23,618 nt of DNA from JBCCMA01 sp039026595 (GTDB lineage: Bacteria > Pseudomonadota > Gammaproteobacteria > Steroidobacterales > JBCCMA01): positions 1 to 23,618 of the forward strand of contig JBCCMA010000037.1 of NCBI GenBank assembly GCA_039026595.1. Reading direction: 5' to 3'. Both the position numbers and the translations under genes were made by a program. Under the pieces are notes generated by a model, which saw nothing but the letters and a program-made list of their open reading frames with translations, had not been told where the DNA came from and made no database searches. Shown one piece after another: positions 8,364-14,983 of the stretch (positions within the stretch are counted from its first letter, which is position 1; the number at the start of each line of letters is the position of its first letter).

Positions 8364-8987
8364 ATGACCATTGAATCATCAACCCAATCATCCGTTGCCA
8401 CAGCCGTCGCTCCCGAGCAGCAGTGGCAGAAAGACGCCGAACTGGTGGCTGACGTGCTCGCGCGCCGTCAGGACGCCGATATTCGGCTGGCCCGACGTTT
8501 CGACGCGATCGCCGGGCCGCTGGTACGCAAACTGATGCGCGAGCCAGATGCCCAGATGGACTTGTATCAGGATGGATTTGAGACGGTCCTGACGCGCGTA
8601 CGGAGCGGGGCGCTTCGCGAGCCCGCCAGACTGGCCGGTTACATCAGCCGCACGGTGCGTTACAAATTCTACGAGACGCTGCGAGCTCGCGATCGGTTTC
8701 CGACGCCGCTGGAGAACATCGAGCCATTGATGGACGAACATGCGCCATCGCCCCAGTGCTCACTTGAGCGTCAGCAAATGCGCGACGCGGTCATCGAGGG
8801 TATTGCCGCCCTTAAGGTGGCTCGCGACCGTGCGTTGTTGACCCGGTTGTACCTCTGTGAAGAGGACAAGCAGGCGGTGTGCGACGCGCTCGAGCTGACG
8901 CCCCGACACTTTGATCGGGTCAGCTTTCGCGGACGCAGCAGACTGGCGGATGCGGTACGCGAACAGCACCCCGAGTTCGCGCGCTAA
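8364..8987 (+). CDS. Sigma-70-family (ECF-like) RNA polymerase sigma factor
   Basis: 207 aa, typical of short extracytoplasmic-function sigma factors. The first 40 residues are a polar extension. A region-2-like helical block spans about 42-110 and includes DLYQDGFETVLTRVRSG and YISRTVRYKFYETLRAR, corresponding to core binding and -10 recognition. A region-4-like helix-turn-helix spans about 140-200 (ALLTRLYLCEEDKQAVCDALELTPRHF, then a basic helix FRGRSRLADAV). The match to textbook ECF factors is moderate, so it belongs to a divergent subgroup. ATG 8364 has AGAAGGAC about ten bases upstream. No anti-sigma factor with the usual zinc motif is adjacent; the next gene encodes a small secreted protein. 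It diverges from the winged-helix/TPR regulator, and its targets are unknown. Confidence 0.78.
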   Translation: MTIESSTQSSVATAVAPEQQWQKDAELVADVLARRQDADIRLARRFDAIAGPLVRKLMREPDAQMDLYQDGFETVLTRVRSGALREPARLAGYISRTVRYKFYETLRARDRFPTPLENIEPLMDEHAPSPQCSLERQQMRDAVIEGIAALKVARDRALLTRLYLCEEDKQAVCDALELTPRHFDRVSFRGRSRLADAVREQHPEFAR

Positions 8988-9004
8988 CCGGCTGTTCCCG
9001 GTCT

Positions 9005-9418
9005 GTGGTTCGAATCGCGTTACTCGGCCTTGCGGTCGCTGGGGTTATGACGTCCGACCTGATCGGGCGCCCCCCTGCGCTGCGAGGCCGGATGACCTAT
9101 CAGTTCGCGGGCGACGCGGTCGCGCTGTCCATTGAGCATCTGCGTCTCGGCAAGCAGGATCGTGCTCTGACGGTGGCATTCACGGCGTCGGCCGCGGCGC
9201 AGGGGGGCGAAACAGGACGTACGCTGGCCGCTTGGGTCGCACCGACCTGCGCGGCGCAGTCGAACCCTGAGCGCTGCGAGCATCACCATGTTCTGTTCGA
9301 AGGGGCGTTCGCGGCGCCGCCACCCGGCATCTACTACCTGCATGTGCAGTTACGCGACTGTCCGATGGCCGAGTGTGTCGTACACGAAGCCACATTTCCG
9401 TCGCGCCGGAAATTCTGA
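9005..9418 (+). CDS. Small putative secreted protein of unknown function
   Basis: 137 aa from GTG 9005, 17 bases after the sigma-factor stop, so it is probably co-transcribed. I do not recognise the family. A short hydrophobic N-terminus (IALLGLAVAGV) suggests a weak signal peptide or membrane anchor. The rest looks beta-rich, with strands such as RMTYQF, AVALSIEHL, ALTVAFTAS and GIYYLHVQL. Four cysteines occur as two pairs (PTC and RCEHHH; RDCPMAEC), suggesting disulfides or metal binding. No good ribosome-binding site precedes the GTG. An alternative ATG at 9047 would remove the hydrophobic stretch. The stop is one base from the stop of the convergent SagB-type gene. A role next to the sigma factor, such as an envelope signal or target, is only inferred from position. 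Confidence 0.6.
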   Translation: MVRIALLGLAVAGVMTSDLIGRPPALRGRMTYQFAGDAVALSIEHLRLGKQDRALTVAFTASAAAQGGETGRTLAAWVAPTCAAQSNPERCEHHHVLFEGAFAAPPPGIYYLHVQLRDCPMAECVVHEATFPSRRKF

Positions 9419-9419
9419 T

Positions 9420-10649
9420 TCAGTTGTTGGTGAACGGCTCGAATGCGAACGCGTACTCGTCGCCTTGGGCTTTACGTACGCCGAAACCGCACACGTTGAT
9501 GACACCCTCTTCGGCGAAATCGATGTCGAGCATCTCTTCGATCTGCACATCATTCACGGCCATGGTGACGAACGCGCCAAGGTTCAGCTCGGTGGCGCCA
9601 AGGTACAGGGTTTGGCTGATGTGCCCGGCGTCCATGACGATGCTCTTGTAGGCCTTGGTATGTTGTCGGTATTTCCAGAAGGCCCGCTCGAATCGCGCGG
9701 TCATGAACACAATCACATGCGCGGACTGGTACCAGTGCTGACCGGCAAGCAGGGATTGTACGCGCTCGCGCGCAACCGATTCTTCGATCGCCTGCAGCGG
9801 ACCCAGCGAATGCTCTTTTACGTTGTAGTGATAGAGCCCGGGAGCGACGCCGTCCACCTTCATGATCAGCGGGTAGGCTTCCACGGAATGCAACGCACCG
9901 CCCGATGGATTGTATTTCTTGAGCAACTCGACATCGTGGGGCAGCGCCCGGCATCCCTGTGCGCCGAATCCCAACTTGAGCAACCGGGACAGTGCCGCAG
10001 CAGGCAGCGCCACATCCGTATCGAACAGGCGGGTTGTATGGCGGTTGGTCAGCAGGTTGCCAAGTGGCGAATCAATCGACGCCTCCGGCAACGCGATGCC
10101 CGGGCTGATTGCACGCGGATGCACAGCGTTCGGCATGGGACCGTGGCGCTCGATCATCCGTCCCAGATTGATCTCGGTATCCCGCTCCCGCGTGGCCTCA
10201 TCGATCGGCTGGTTGACCGGCCCCCGTGCGTGTCGCCAGCGCGACATGGCAAAGTGATGCAGCGCGTCTGACTCCCAGCCCGAGCCGCGCAACCGATCGC
10301 GGCGGCGTCGCACCGCATCCAGTTCGGGGACCGTCGTCTCCGCGATCAGGAAGCCGCGTGTCAGCCAGTCGTCCAGTTCCTTTGGCGTGAGCCCGAGTTG
10401 CGATTGAGCGACCTCTGTGTCCAGAACATCCTGCGGGCACCACTGGGCCAGTGCGGCCAGCGTCGACATGCTTACCTCGATCCGTTCACCGCTCAGCGGC
10501 GAGCACACCTGAACGCGGGCGTAGGGTTTCTCCGAAAGATCGCCGGAAAACGCCCGCGTCAGATCGAGCCGTCGTCCATGATCCAGTACAACGTGCAGTG
10601 CGTCCGGCCGGGAGACCTGTGCCGGGATCGCCCGTCCTGCGTCTGACAA
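9420..10649 (-). CDS. SagB-type FMN dehydrogenase, putative peptide-maturation dehydrogenase
   Basis: 409 aa. The C-terminal half (about 195-395) is a nitroreductase fold of the SagB/ThcOx type. Flavin-site motifs are RHTTRLFD (203-210), SGGALHSVEAYP (249-260), HVIVFMTARFERAFWKYR (311-328) and DAGHISQTLYLGATELNLGAF (340-360). SagB enzymes oxidise azolines to azoles in RiPP pathways. The N-terminal part (about 15-105) looks like a small winged-helix domain, with a beta hairpin and helices ending in ELDDWLTRGFLIAE. It could be a RiPP recognition element that grips a leader peptide. I recall a family named putative peptide maturation dehydrogenase with this layout. The start is probably TTG at 10649, six bases after the stop of the upstream gene begins; this is uncertain because no ATG occurs for about 60 codons. 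No YcaO cyclodehydratase lies in the window. Confidence 0.85.
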   Translation of the reverse strand: MSDAGRAIPAQVSRPDALHVVLDHGRRLDLTRAFSGDLSEKPYARVQVCSPLSGERIEVSMSTLAALAQWCPQDVLDTEVAQSQLGLTPKELDDWLTRGFLIAETTVPELDAVRRRRDRLRGSGWESDALHHFAMSRWRHARGPVNQPIDEATRERDTEINLGRMIERHGPMPNAVHPRAISPGIALPEASIDSPLGNLLTNRHTTRLFDTDVALPAAALSRLLKLGFGAQGCRALPHDVELLKKYNPSGGALHSVEAYPLIMKVDGVAPGLYHYNVKEHSLGPLQAIEESVARERVQSLLAGQHWYQSAHVIVFMTARFERAFWKYRQHTKAYKSIVMDAGHISQTLYLGATELNLGAFVTMAVNDVQIEEMLDIDFAEEGVINVCGFGVRKAQGDEYAFAFEPFTNN

Positions 10650-10652
10650 CGG

Positions 10653-11249
10653 CTAGACCGCCCAGAACTGGACGATCTGGGGGTTGTCACCGACCTGTTC
10701 AATCGGCTTCGCCAGAGCGCTCAGAAGCTGCTGCCGGGGCGGCAGCGTCGCGTTATCCGGAATTTGATCGATGATGTCCGCAGGAACGCCGATGCTGGTC
10801 AGCGTCTCGCGCCGCGTGGCCAGATCCTGCACGGCGCGATAGACGGCCTCATCGCGACTGATCAAGTGCAAAAAGCCCATGGTGGTGACGTCCGGAACGG
10901 GACAGTTGGGCCACTGGGAATCCCCGTTCGGCGTGGCGCCAGACGTAGCGACCGACTGGCCAATTTTCTCGTAGTCACCGCCCGTTGCGAAAAAGGAACT
11001 GACCTGCGGGTTTTCGCCCGGGTCGATGTCCTCACGATCCGCACCCATGGTGAGGAGTTTCACGGCCGATGCGGCGAGCTCATGCGGTGGTTTGTCCTCC
11101 ATGGGCGCGTCGCTTGCCATGCTTGAGTCGATGCCGATCGCATCCAGCGCCGCTTTCGGCGACCGTGCGAGCATCTTTCGGAATTTGGGGTCCACCGCAG
11201 CTTGGAGAAGCACGTAGCCAACCAGTTTGGGGTCGCAGGTATCGCTCAT
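10653..11249 (-). CDS. Putative modified protein with NHLP-like N-terminal leader
   Basis: 198 aa. Residues 8-40 (VGYVLLQAAVDPKFRKMLARS and onwards to AALDAIGI) closely resemble nitrile-hydratase-like (NHLP) RiPP leaders, which carry a short helix, a DPxFRxxLxxxPxAAL stretch and a hydrophobic end. The middle (about 84-125) is rich in Ser, Thr, Gly, Asn and Pro. It holds one of only two cysteines (Cys5 and Cys116). The C-terminal 75 residues again look helical (LHLISRDEAVYRAVQDLA, IGVPADIIDQI), vaguely echoing the first part. It lies immediately upstream of the SagB-type dehydrogenase with a three-base gap, so the two are probably translated together. An AAGGGC about seven bases before the ATG serves as ribosome-binding site. 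It may be the enzyme's substrate or a carrier/partner. It is much longer than a classic precursor peptide. Confidence 0.72.
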   Translation of the reverse strand: MSDTCDPKLVGYVLLQAAVDPKFRKMLARSPKAALDAIGIDSSMASDAPMEDKPPHELAASAVKLLTMGADREDIDPGENPQVSSFFATGGDYEKIGQSVATSGATPNGDSQWPNCPVPDVTTMGFLHLISRDEAVYRAVQDLATRRETLTSIGVPADIIDQIPDNATLPPRQQLLSALAKPIEQVGDNPQIVQFWAV

Positions 11250-11275
11250 TTTTTTGCCCTTGTTGAGATGGCGGG

Positions 11276-11296
11276 CCGGCGGCCGCCGGATTTTTT
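11276..11296 (+). terminator. Perfect 14-base GC palindrome followed by a T-tract
   Basis: The palindrome CCGGCGGCCGCCGG (11276-11289) is followed by A and six T residues on the plus strand, the layout of an intrinsic terminator for plus-strand transcription. No plus-strand gene is nearby, so it would stop antisense transcripts. On the minus strand the same hairpin lies 27 bases upstream of the ATG of the 198-aa protein, inside its likely 5' leader, where it could affect mRNA folding. Confidence 0.5.
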
Positions 11297-11346
11297 AAAG
11301 GCGGTCCCGCGCGTCCTGCGTGGGTCCCGTCCGCTTCACTATCCGT

Positions 11347-11367
11347 GACATCGGCAAGGCCGATGTC
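11347..11367. repeat. Perfect 9-base inverted repeat with three-base loop
   Basis: The arms GACATCGGC (11347-11355) and GCCGATGTC (11359-11367) are exact complements around AAG. It lies 47 bases after the stop of the minus-strand FAD oxidoreductase and about 100 bases upstream of the 198-aa protein. There is no T-tract on either side, so a simple intrinsic terminator is unlikely. A protein-binding operator or an RNA-stabilising hairpin is possible. Confidence 0.45.
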
Positions 11368-11413
11368 CCATCCGTGGCCCGGTAAGTATAGCGGGTGGTC
11401 GCAAGACGCTTGT

Positions 11414-13036
11414 CTACGACCAGATCTGCTTCAGCAATGGCCCTATTTTTCGCATGCCGGTCATGGCGGTGGCGGTCATCATGCCGGACATCATTGCGCC
11501 CGTGACACCGCAGGTCAGCGTGTCCTGACCTGTCAGCCACAGTCCTTTGATGCGCGTATGCGGGCCCAGCCAGTCCTGCTTGAGGCGTTCCGGTGTGTGG
11601 TCAAGGCCGTACAGCTCGCCCTGCCGGTAGGCAGAAAACCAATTGGTCGACAGCGGTGTGGACACTTCGTAGTAATCAACGTGATTGTTGAGCTGCGGCA
11701 GCTTCTCATACACGTACGCCATCAGCTTCTCGCCAAGCCGGTGCTTGAATGCGTCGTAATCCTCGCCGCGTTTGCCCCAGGTGGTGTCCTCCCATTTGCG
11801 GAACCACCGGTAGGGCGCAGGTGCCACCACCTCGATGGTCGCCGTGCCGGGGAAACGGTTGAGGTAATCCGGGTCTTTGGCAGAGGGGAACGAGATGTAC
11901 ACGACCGGGAACGGTGCGTTCTGGTCCTGTTCGAACGCCTCGACCGCCCCGTCAAAGTCGTTGTGCGGATAGATCCAGAAATTGGTTTTCGGCAGCCCCA
12001 GCTCTTCAGCGGTTTGCTTCACACCGATGTACAGCCCGAGGTGCGCAAAACTGGGTTTGACCTTCGGGAGCTTCGCCGCGTATCCGGTTTTCTCAACAAC
12101 CTCGGCGTCGAGCAGATGCTCGAACGTGTTGGCGATCCCGGCCGACGAAATCACGTTGTCGCAGACGATGTGGTGGCCGCTGCGCATGTCGACGCCAACC
12201 ACGCGTCCGTCTCTGACAACTATCTTCTCGACGTGCGCGAAGGTGAACACCTCCCCACCTGCGGCCTGAATCTTCGGAATGATGGTCTTGGCAATGCGCC
12301 ACGCCCCGCCGACAGGGTAGTAGCCGCCGTACAGGTAGTGGCGTGCAATCATGGCGTGGACCATGAATGCAGAGCGCTTGGGCGGCACGCCCATATCACC
12401 CCATTGGCCGCAGAGCGTCGCAATCAGATCTTCGTTGGCGGTGAGCTCGCGCAGCACGTCGTAGGTTGTGCGGTACAAAAGGTCCGGCGTGCGCCACTTG
12501 ATCAGAGGCGCGGCAAGCTGGCGTTGCCAGGGTTTCATGACGCGCGCCATCACGTTGTTGTACGTTGCACCGCTGGCCTGCTTCAGAAGGCCCATATACT
12601 GGTCGATCGCGGCTTCTTCCTCCGGGAACTGCGCCACGAGGTTGTCCCGGAAAGCCTGCTTGCCGGCGACCGCGCTGTAGGTGTTCTCGCCGATATAGAA
12701 CCGATCGTATTCATCAGCCATCGGCGCCCACTCAAGCTCACCGCTCGAAAGGTGATCGAACATCTTGCGTGTGCGTGTCTGGCGCCCCACGTCGCCAATG
12801 TAGTGCACGCCCACATCCCATTCGTATCCCTCGCGTTCATACGAATGCGTGTAGCCGCCCGCCGTGTAGTGCTGTTCCAACACGCAGACTTTCTGGCCGA
12901 GATCGCTCAGAAGTGCGGCCGTGGTCAGACCGCCCATGCCCGATCCGATCACGATGGCGTCATAGTGCTCCGCGAGCCGTGCCGGTTTGAATCGGGTACC
13001 AATACTGAGTTTGTGGGCTGAGGGCACAGCGGTCAT
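11414..13036 (-). CDS. Retinol-saturase / carotenoid-isomerase-like FAD oxidoreductase
   Basis: 540 aa from the chosen ATG at 13034-13036. This branch of the phytoene-desaturase superfamily includes all-trans-retinol 13,14-reductase and CrtISO. It has the N-terminal FAD motif DAIVIGSGMGGLTTAALLSDLG followed by VCVLEQH and AGGYTHSY. The family C-terminal FAD motif is GLWLTGQDTLTCGVTGAMMSG, which closely resembles retinol saturase. The middle contains GVHYIGD and YPVGGAWRI, as in RetSat-like enzymes. An upstream ATG at 13072 would start within the U-tract of the azurin terminator, so the downstream ATG is preferred. No other carotenoid gene lies in the window. The true substrate (carotenoid, retinoid or other polyene/lipid) is not predictable. 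It lies downstream of azurin on the same strand but beyond a strong terminator. Confidence 0.85.
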   Translation of the reverse strand: MTAVPSAHKLSIGTRFKPARLAEHYDAIVIGSGMGGLTTAALLSDLGQKVCVLEQHYTAGGYTHSYEREGYEWDVGVHYIGDVGRQTRTRKMFDHLSSGELEWAPMADEYDRFYIGENTYSAVAGKQAFRDNLVAQFPEEEAAIDQYMGLLKQASGATYNNVMARVMKPWQRQLAAPLIKWRTPDLLYRTTYDVLRELTANEDLIATLCGQWGDMGVPPKRSAFMVHAMIARHYLYGGYYPVGGAWRIAKTIIPKIQAAGGEVFTFAHVEKIVVRDGRVVGVDMRSGHHIVCDNVISSAGIANTFEHLLDAEVVEKTGYAAKLPKVKPSFAHLGLYIGVKQTAEELGLPKTNFWIYPHNDFDGAVEAFEQDQNAPFPVVYISFPSAKDPDYLNRFPGTATIEVVAPAPYRWFRKWEDTTWGKRGEDYDAFKHRLGEKLMAYVYEKLPQLNNHVDYYEVSTPLSTNWFSAYRQGELYGLDHTPERLKQDWLGPHTRIKGLWLTGQDTLTCGVTGAMMSGMMTATAMTGMRKIGPLLKQIWS

Positions 13037-13072
13037 CCGGATTGCGGGGTCGAGCGAGATTACCACGCGCAT

Positions 13073-13104
13073 AAAAAAGCGGCGTACCCCGAAAGGTACG
13101 CCGC
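13073..13104 (-). terminator. Rho-independent terminator of azurin
   Basis: Read on the minus strand, a ten-base perfect stem (arms at 13095-13104 and 13079-13088, GCGGCGTACC/GGTACGCCGC) encloses a six-base loop and is followed by six T residues (13078-13073). It begins 40 bases after the azurin stop. It should isolate azurin as a single-gene transcript and separate it from the oxidoreductase that starts at 13036. Confidence 0.9.
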
Positions 13105-13144
13105 TCGACAGGACCGGCGGACCGGTCCGGATTTGTAGGCGGGA

Positions 13145-13585
13145 TCAGCTGACCGTGAACGTGCCTTTCATGATCGCCCAGTGGCCTGGGAACGAGCAAA
13201 AGAACGTGTACTCGCCGGCGCCGAGCTTCTCGACGTTGACCTCGACCGATGTCGACTCGCCGCCTCCGATCAGTTTGGTGGACGCCAGAACTTTGTCACT
13301 GTCGGGGACGTAGTTCTTGTCTGGACCCGCGGTGATGGCTGCGCCGGTGACCGCATCAAAGTCGCCTGGTTTAGTGAGCACGAAGTTGTGGCCCATCATG
13401 TTGGCGGCCATGGCACCTGTGTGTTTCAGCGTGACCGTAACGGTGCCGCAAGACGCTTTGGTGCTGATGGCGGTGGTGTTGTAGGCGAGCGCGTCGCCCA
13501 CTTCAATTTCGATGGCGCAGTCGTCGGCCAGGGCAGGGCTGGCCATGGCCGTTACGATGGCGGCCGCGAAAATGCGTTTAAACAT
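13145..13585 (-). CDS. azu: Azurin, periplasmic blue copper protein
   Basis: 146-aa precursor and about 126 aa mature, the typical azurin size. The signal peptide is MFKRIFAAAIVTAMASPALA, with cleavage after ALA-20. All four copper-site residues are present in the precursor: His66 in MMGHNF, Cys130 in TFFCSFPGH, His135, and the axial Met139. Gly65, which gives the backbone carbonyl contact, is also there, as are Cys23 and Cys46 for the conserved disulfide. Azurin shuttles single electrons in the periplasm, for example between cytochromes and terminal reductases or oxidases. The start at 13585 is chosen for the signal peptide and the GGAGA ribosome-binding site. A longer frame to 13663 would place basic, non-signal sequence in front. 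It has its own terminator and a promoter about 160 bases upstream. Confidence 0.97.
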   Translation of the reverse strand: MFKRIFAAAIVTAMASPALADDCAIEIEVGDALAYNTTAISTKASCGTVTVTLKHTGAMAANMMGHNFVLTKPGDFDAVTGAAITAGPDKNYVPDSDKVLASTKLIGGGESTSVEVNVEKLGAGEYTFFCSFPGHWAIMKGTFTVS

Positions 13586-13752
13586 AATGTGTCTCCGGGG
13601 ATGACGAACTGGGGGAAGTGGACCGTGATGCGTTCGGTATCGGCTGGACGGTCGCAAACTCAAGCGGGCCGCCCCGCAGAGATGGCGTCGATCACCGATG
13701 TTTCAAGACCGCACCGCGGCTGCACACCTCTTCGGTGCGCGGCGGCGGCGGG

Positions 13753-13782
13753 ATTCTGACACGAATGCGAATCGTTCTCAAT
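13753..13782 (-). promoter_or_regulatory. Predicted azurin promoter overlapping a Fur-like box
   Basis: On the minus strand, TTGAGA (13781-13776) and CAGAAT (13758-13753) are separated by 17 bases, a plausible sigma-70 promoter with 5/6 and 4/6 consensus matches. The resulting leader to the azurin ATG is about 160 bases. The plus-strand stretch 13764-13782 (AATGCGAATCGTTCTCAAT) resembles a Fur box of the GAGAATNATTCTCAAT type. It covers the -35 element and part of the spacer, a position expected for repression. Promoter and operator are both predictions by eye. Confidence 0.5.
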
Positions 13783-13800
13783 AATTCGCCTTCAGCGCGC

Positions 13801-14961
13801 TTAGTGGACCCGTTCGATCACTGTGGCGACGCCCTGACCCATACCAATGCACATGGTCGCAAGGCCAAACTGGGCGTCCTGATCGTTCAGGACGTGCGCC
13901 AGTGCGCCGGTAATGCGCGACCCGGAGCACCCTAGCGGATGGCCCAGCGCGATGGCGCCGCCCCGAACGTTGATCACGTCCTGGCGATCCAGCAGGTTCA
14001 TTTCGGTGAGTACGGCCAGCGACTGTGCCGCGAACGCCTCGTTCAGCTCGAAGTAGTCGATGTCCTTGGTGTCGAGACCAGCGCGCTTCAGCGCTTTCTG
14101 CGATGCCGGCACCGGACCGCGGCCCATGGTGGACGGGTCGCAGCCTGCGGACGCCATCGACACGATGCGCGCCATCGGTGTCACACCGAGTTCTTTCGCG
14201 CGGTCAGCGGCCATGATGAGCACAGCGGAGGCACCGTCGGAGATCGCCGAACTGTTGCCAGCCGTGACCGAACCCTGTGGATTGAAGGCCGGGCGCAGGC
14301 CACTCAATGTATCGACCGTTGTGTCCGGTCGCACGACCTCGTCAAAGTCGACGTGCACGGGCACGCCGTCTGCGTTGTGTCCGGTCACTGGCACAAGTTC
14401 GTTTTTGAAGTGACCGTTCTGGTGCGCCTCGGCAGCGCGCTGATGCGACTGCGCGGCAAACGTGTCCTGTGCATCGCGCGAAATGCTGAACATCATCGCC
14501 AGCATTTCGGCGGTCAGTCCCATCATTGCCGAGGCCTTGGCCACGTTCAGTGACAGCTTCGGGTGCCCGTCGTAGCCGTGGGTCATCGGGACGTGACCCA
14601 TATGTTCCACGCCACCGCACAGGTAAATGTCGCCGATGCCGGATTTGATGGCCCCCACCGCACTGTGGATCGCCGTCATCGAGGAGCCGCACAGACGATT
14701 GACCGTCTGGCCGCTCACCGAATGCGGCAGACCCGCCAGCAGCGAAATCTGTCGGGCCACGTTCAACCCTTGTTCAAGTGTTTGTTGCACACAGCCCCAG
14801 ATCACATCCTCGATGTCCTCGGGTGAGACCGCTTCGTTGCGCGCCAACAGCGCCTTGATCAACTCGGCGGACAGATCTTCCGCGCGCACATGGCGAAACA
14901 CACCACCCTTGGAACGACCCATCGGCGTACGAACGGCGTCTACGATTACTACTTCAGTCAT
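13801..14961 (-). CDS. fadA: 3-ketoacyl-CoA thiolase, beta-oxidation beta subunit
   Basis: 386 aa, the same length class as E. coli FadA. It performs the last step of fatty-acid beta-oxidation, cleaving 3-ketoacyl-CoA with CoA to acetyl-CoA and a shortened acyl-CoA. The acylated nucleophile is Cys91 in NRLCGSSMTAIH. NEAFAAQSLAVL and the HPLGCSGSRI loop supply the histidine and asparagine of the oxyanion site. CIGMGQGVATVIE holds the second catalytic cysteine. The ATG at 14961 is chosen for GGAGAA upstream and for family alignment. It starts 22 bases after the fadB stop, forming the fadBA operon whose products assemble as the alpha2-beta2 trifunctional complex in the cytosol. Confidence 0.97.
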   Translation of the reverse strand: MTEVVIVDAVRTPMGRSKGGVFRHVRAEDLSAELIKALLARNEAVSPEDIEDVIWGCVQQTLEQGLNVARQISLLAGLPHSVSGQTVNRLCGSSMTAIHSAVGAIKSGIGDIYLCGGVEHMGHVPMTHGYDGHPKLSLNVAKASAMMGLTAEMLAMMFSISRDAQDTFAAQSHQRAAEAHQNGHFKNELVPVTGHNADGVPVHVDFDEVVRPDTTVDTLSGLRPAFNPQGSVTAGNSSAISDGASAVLIMAADRAKELGVTPMARIVSMASAGCDPSTMGRGPVPASQKALKRAGLDTKDIDYFELNEAFAAQSLAVLTEMNLLDRQDVINVRGGAIALGHPLGCSGSRITGALAHVLNDQDAQFGLATMCIGMGQGVATVIERVH

Positions 14962-14983
14962 GATGATTCTCCGCGTGGCCCGC

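Noticed and set aside
9288..10271. 327-codon open frame on the plus strand opposite the SagB-type gene
   Set aside because: It is antisense to clear flavin-site motifs and overlaps the end of the small secreted protein. No protein-like features were seen.
11345..13021. 558-codon open frame on the plus strand opposite the retinol-saturase-like gene
   Set aside because: It is fully antisense to a clearly homologous FAD enzyme, has no recognisable motif and has His/Arg/Val-rich composition typical of a GC-rich shadow frame.
13039..13072. Longer N-terminus for the retinol-saturase-like protein (ATG at 13072)
   Set aside because: This ATG lies immediately after the U-tract of the azurin terminator with no ribosome-binding site. 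The downstream ATG at 13036 fits the family start better.
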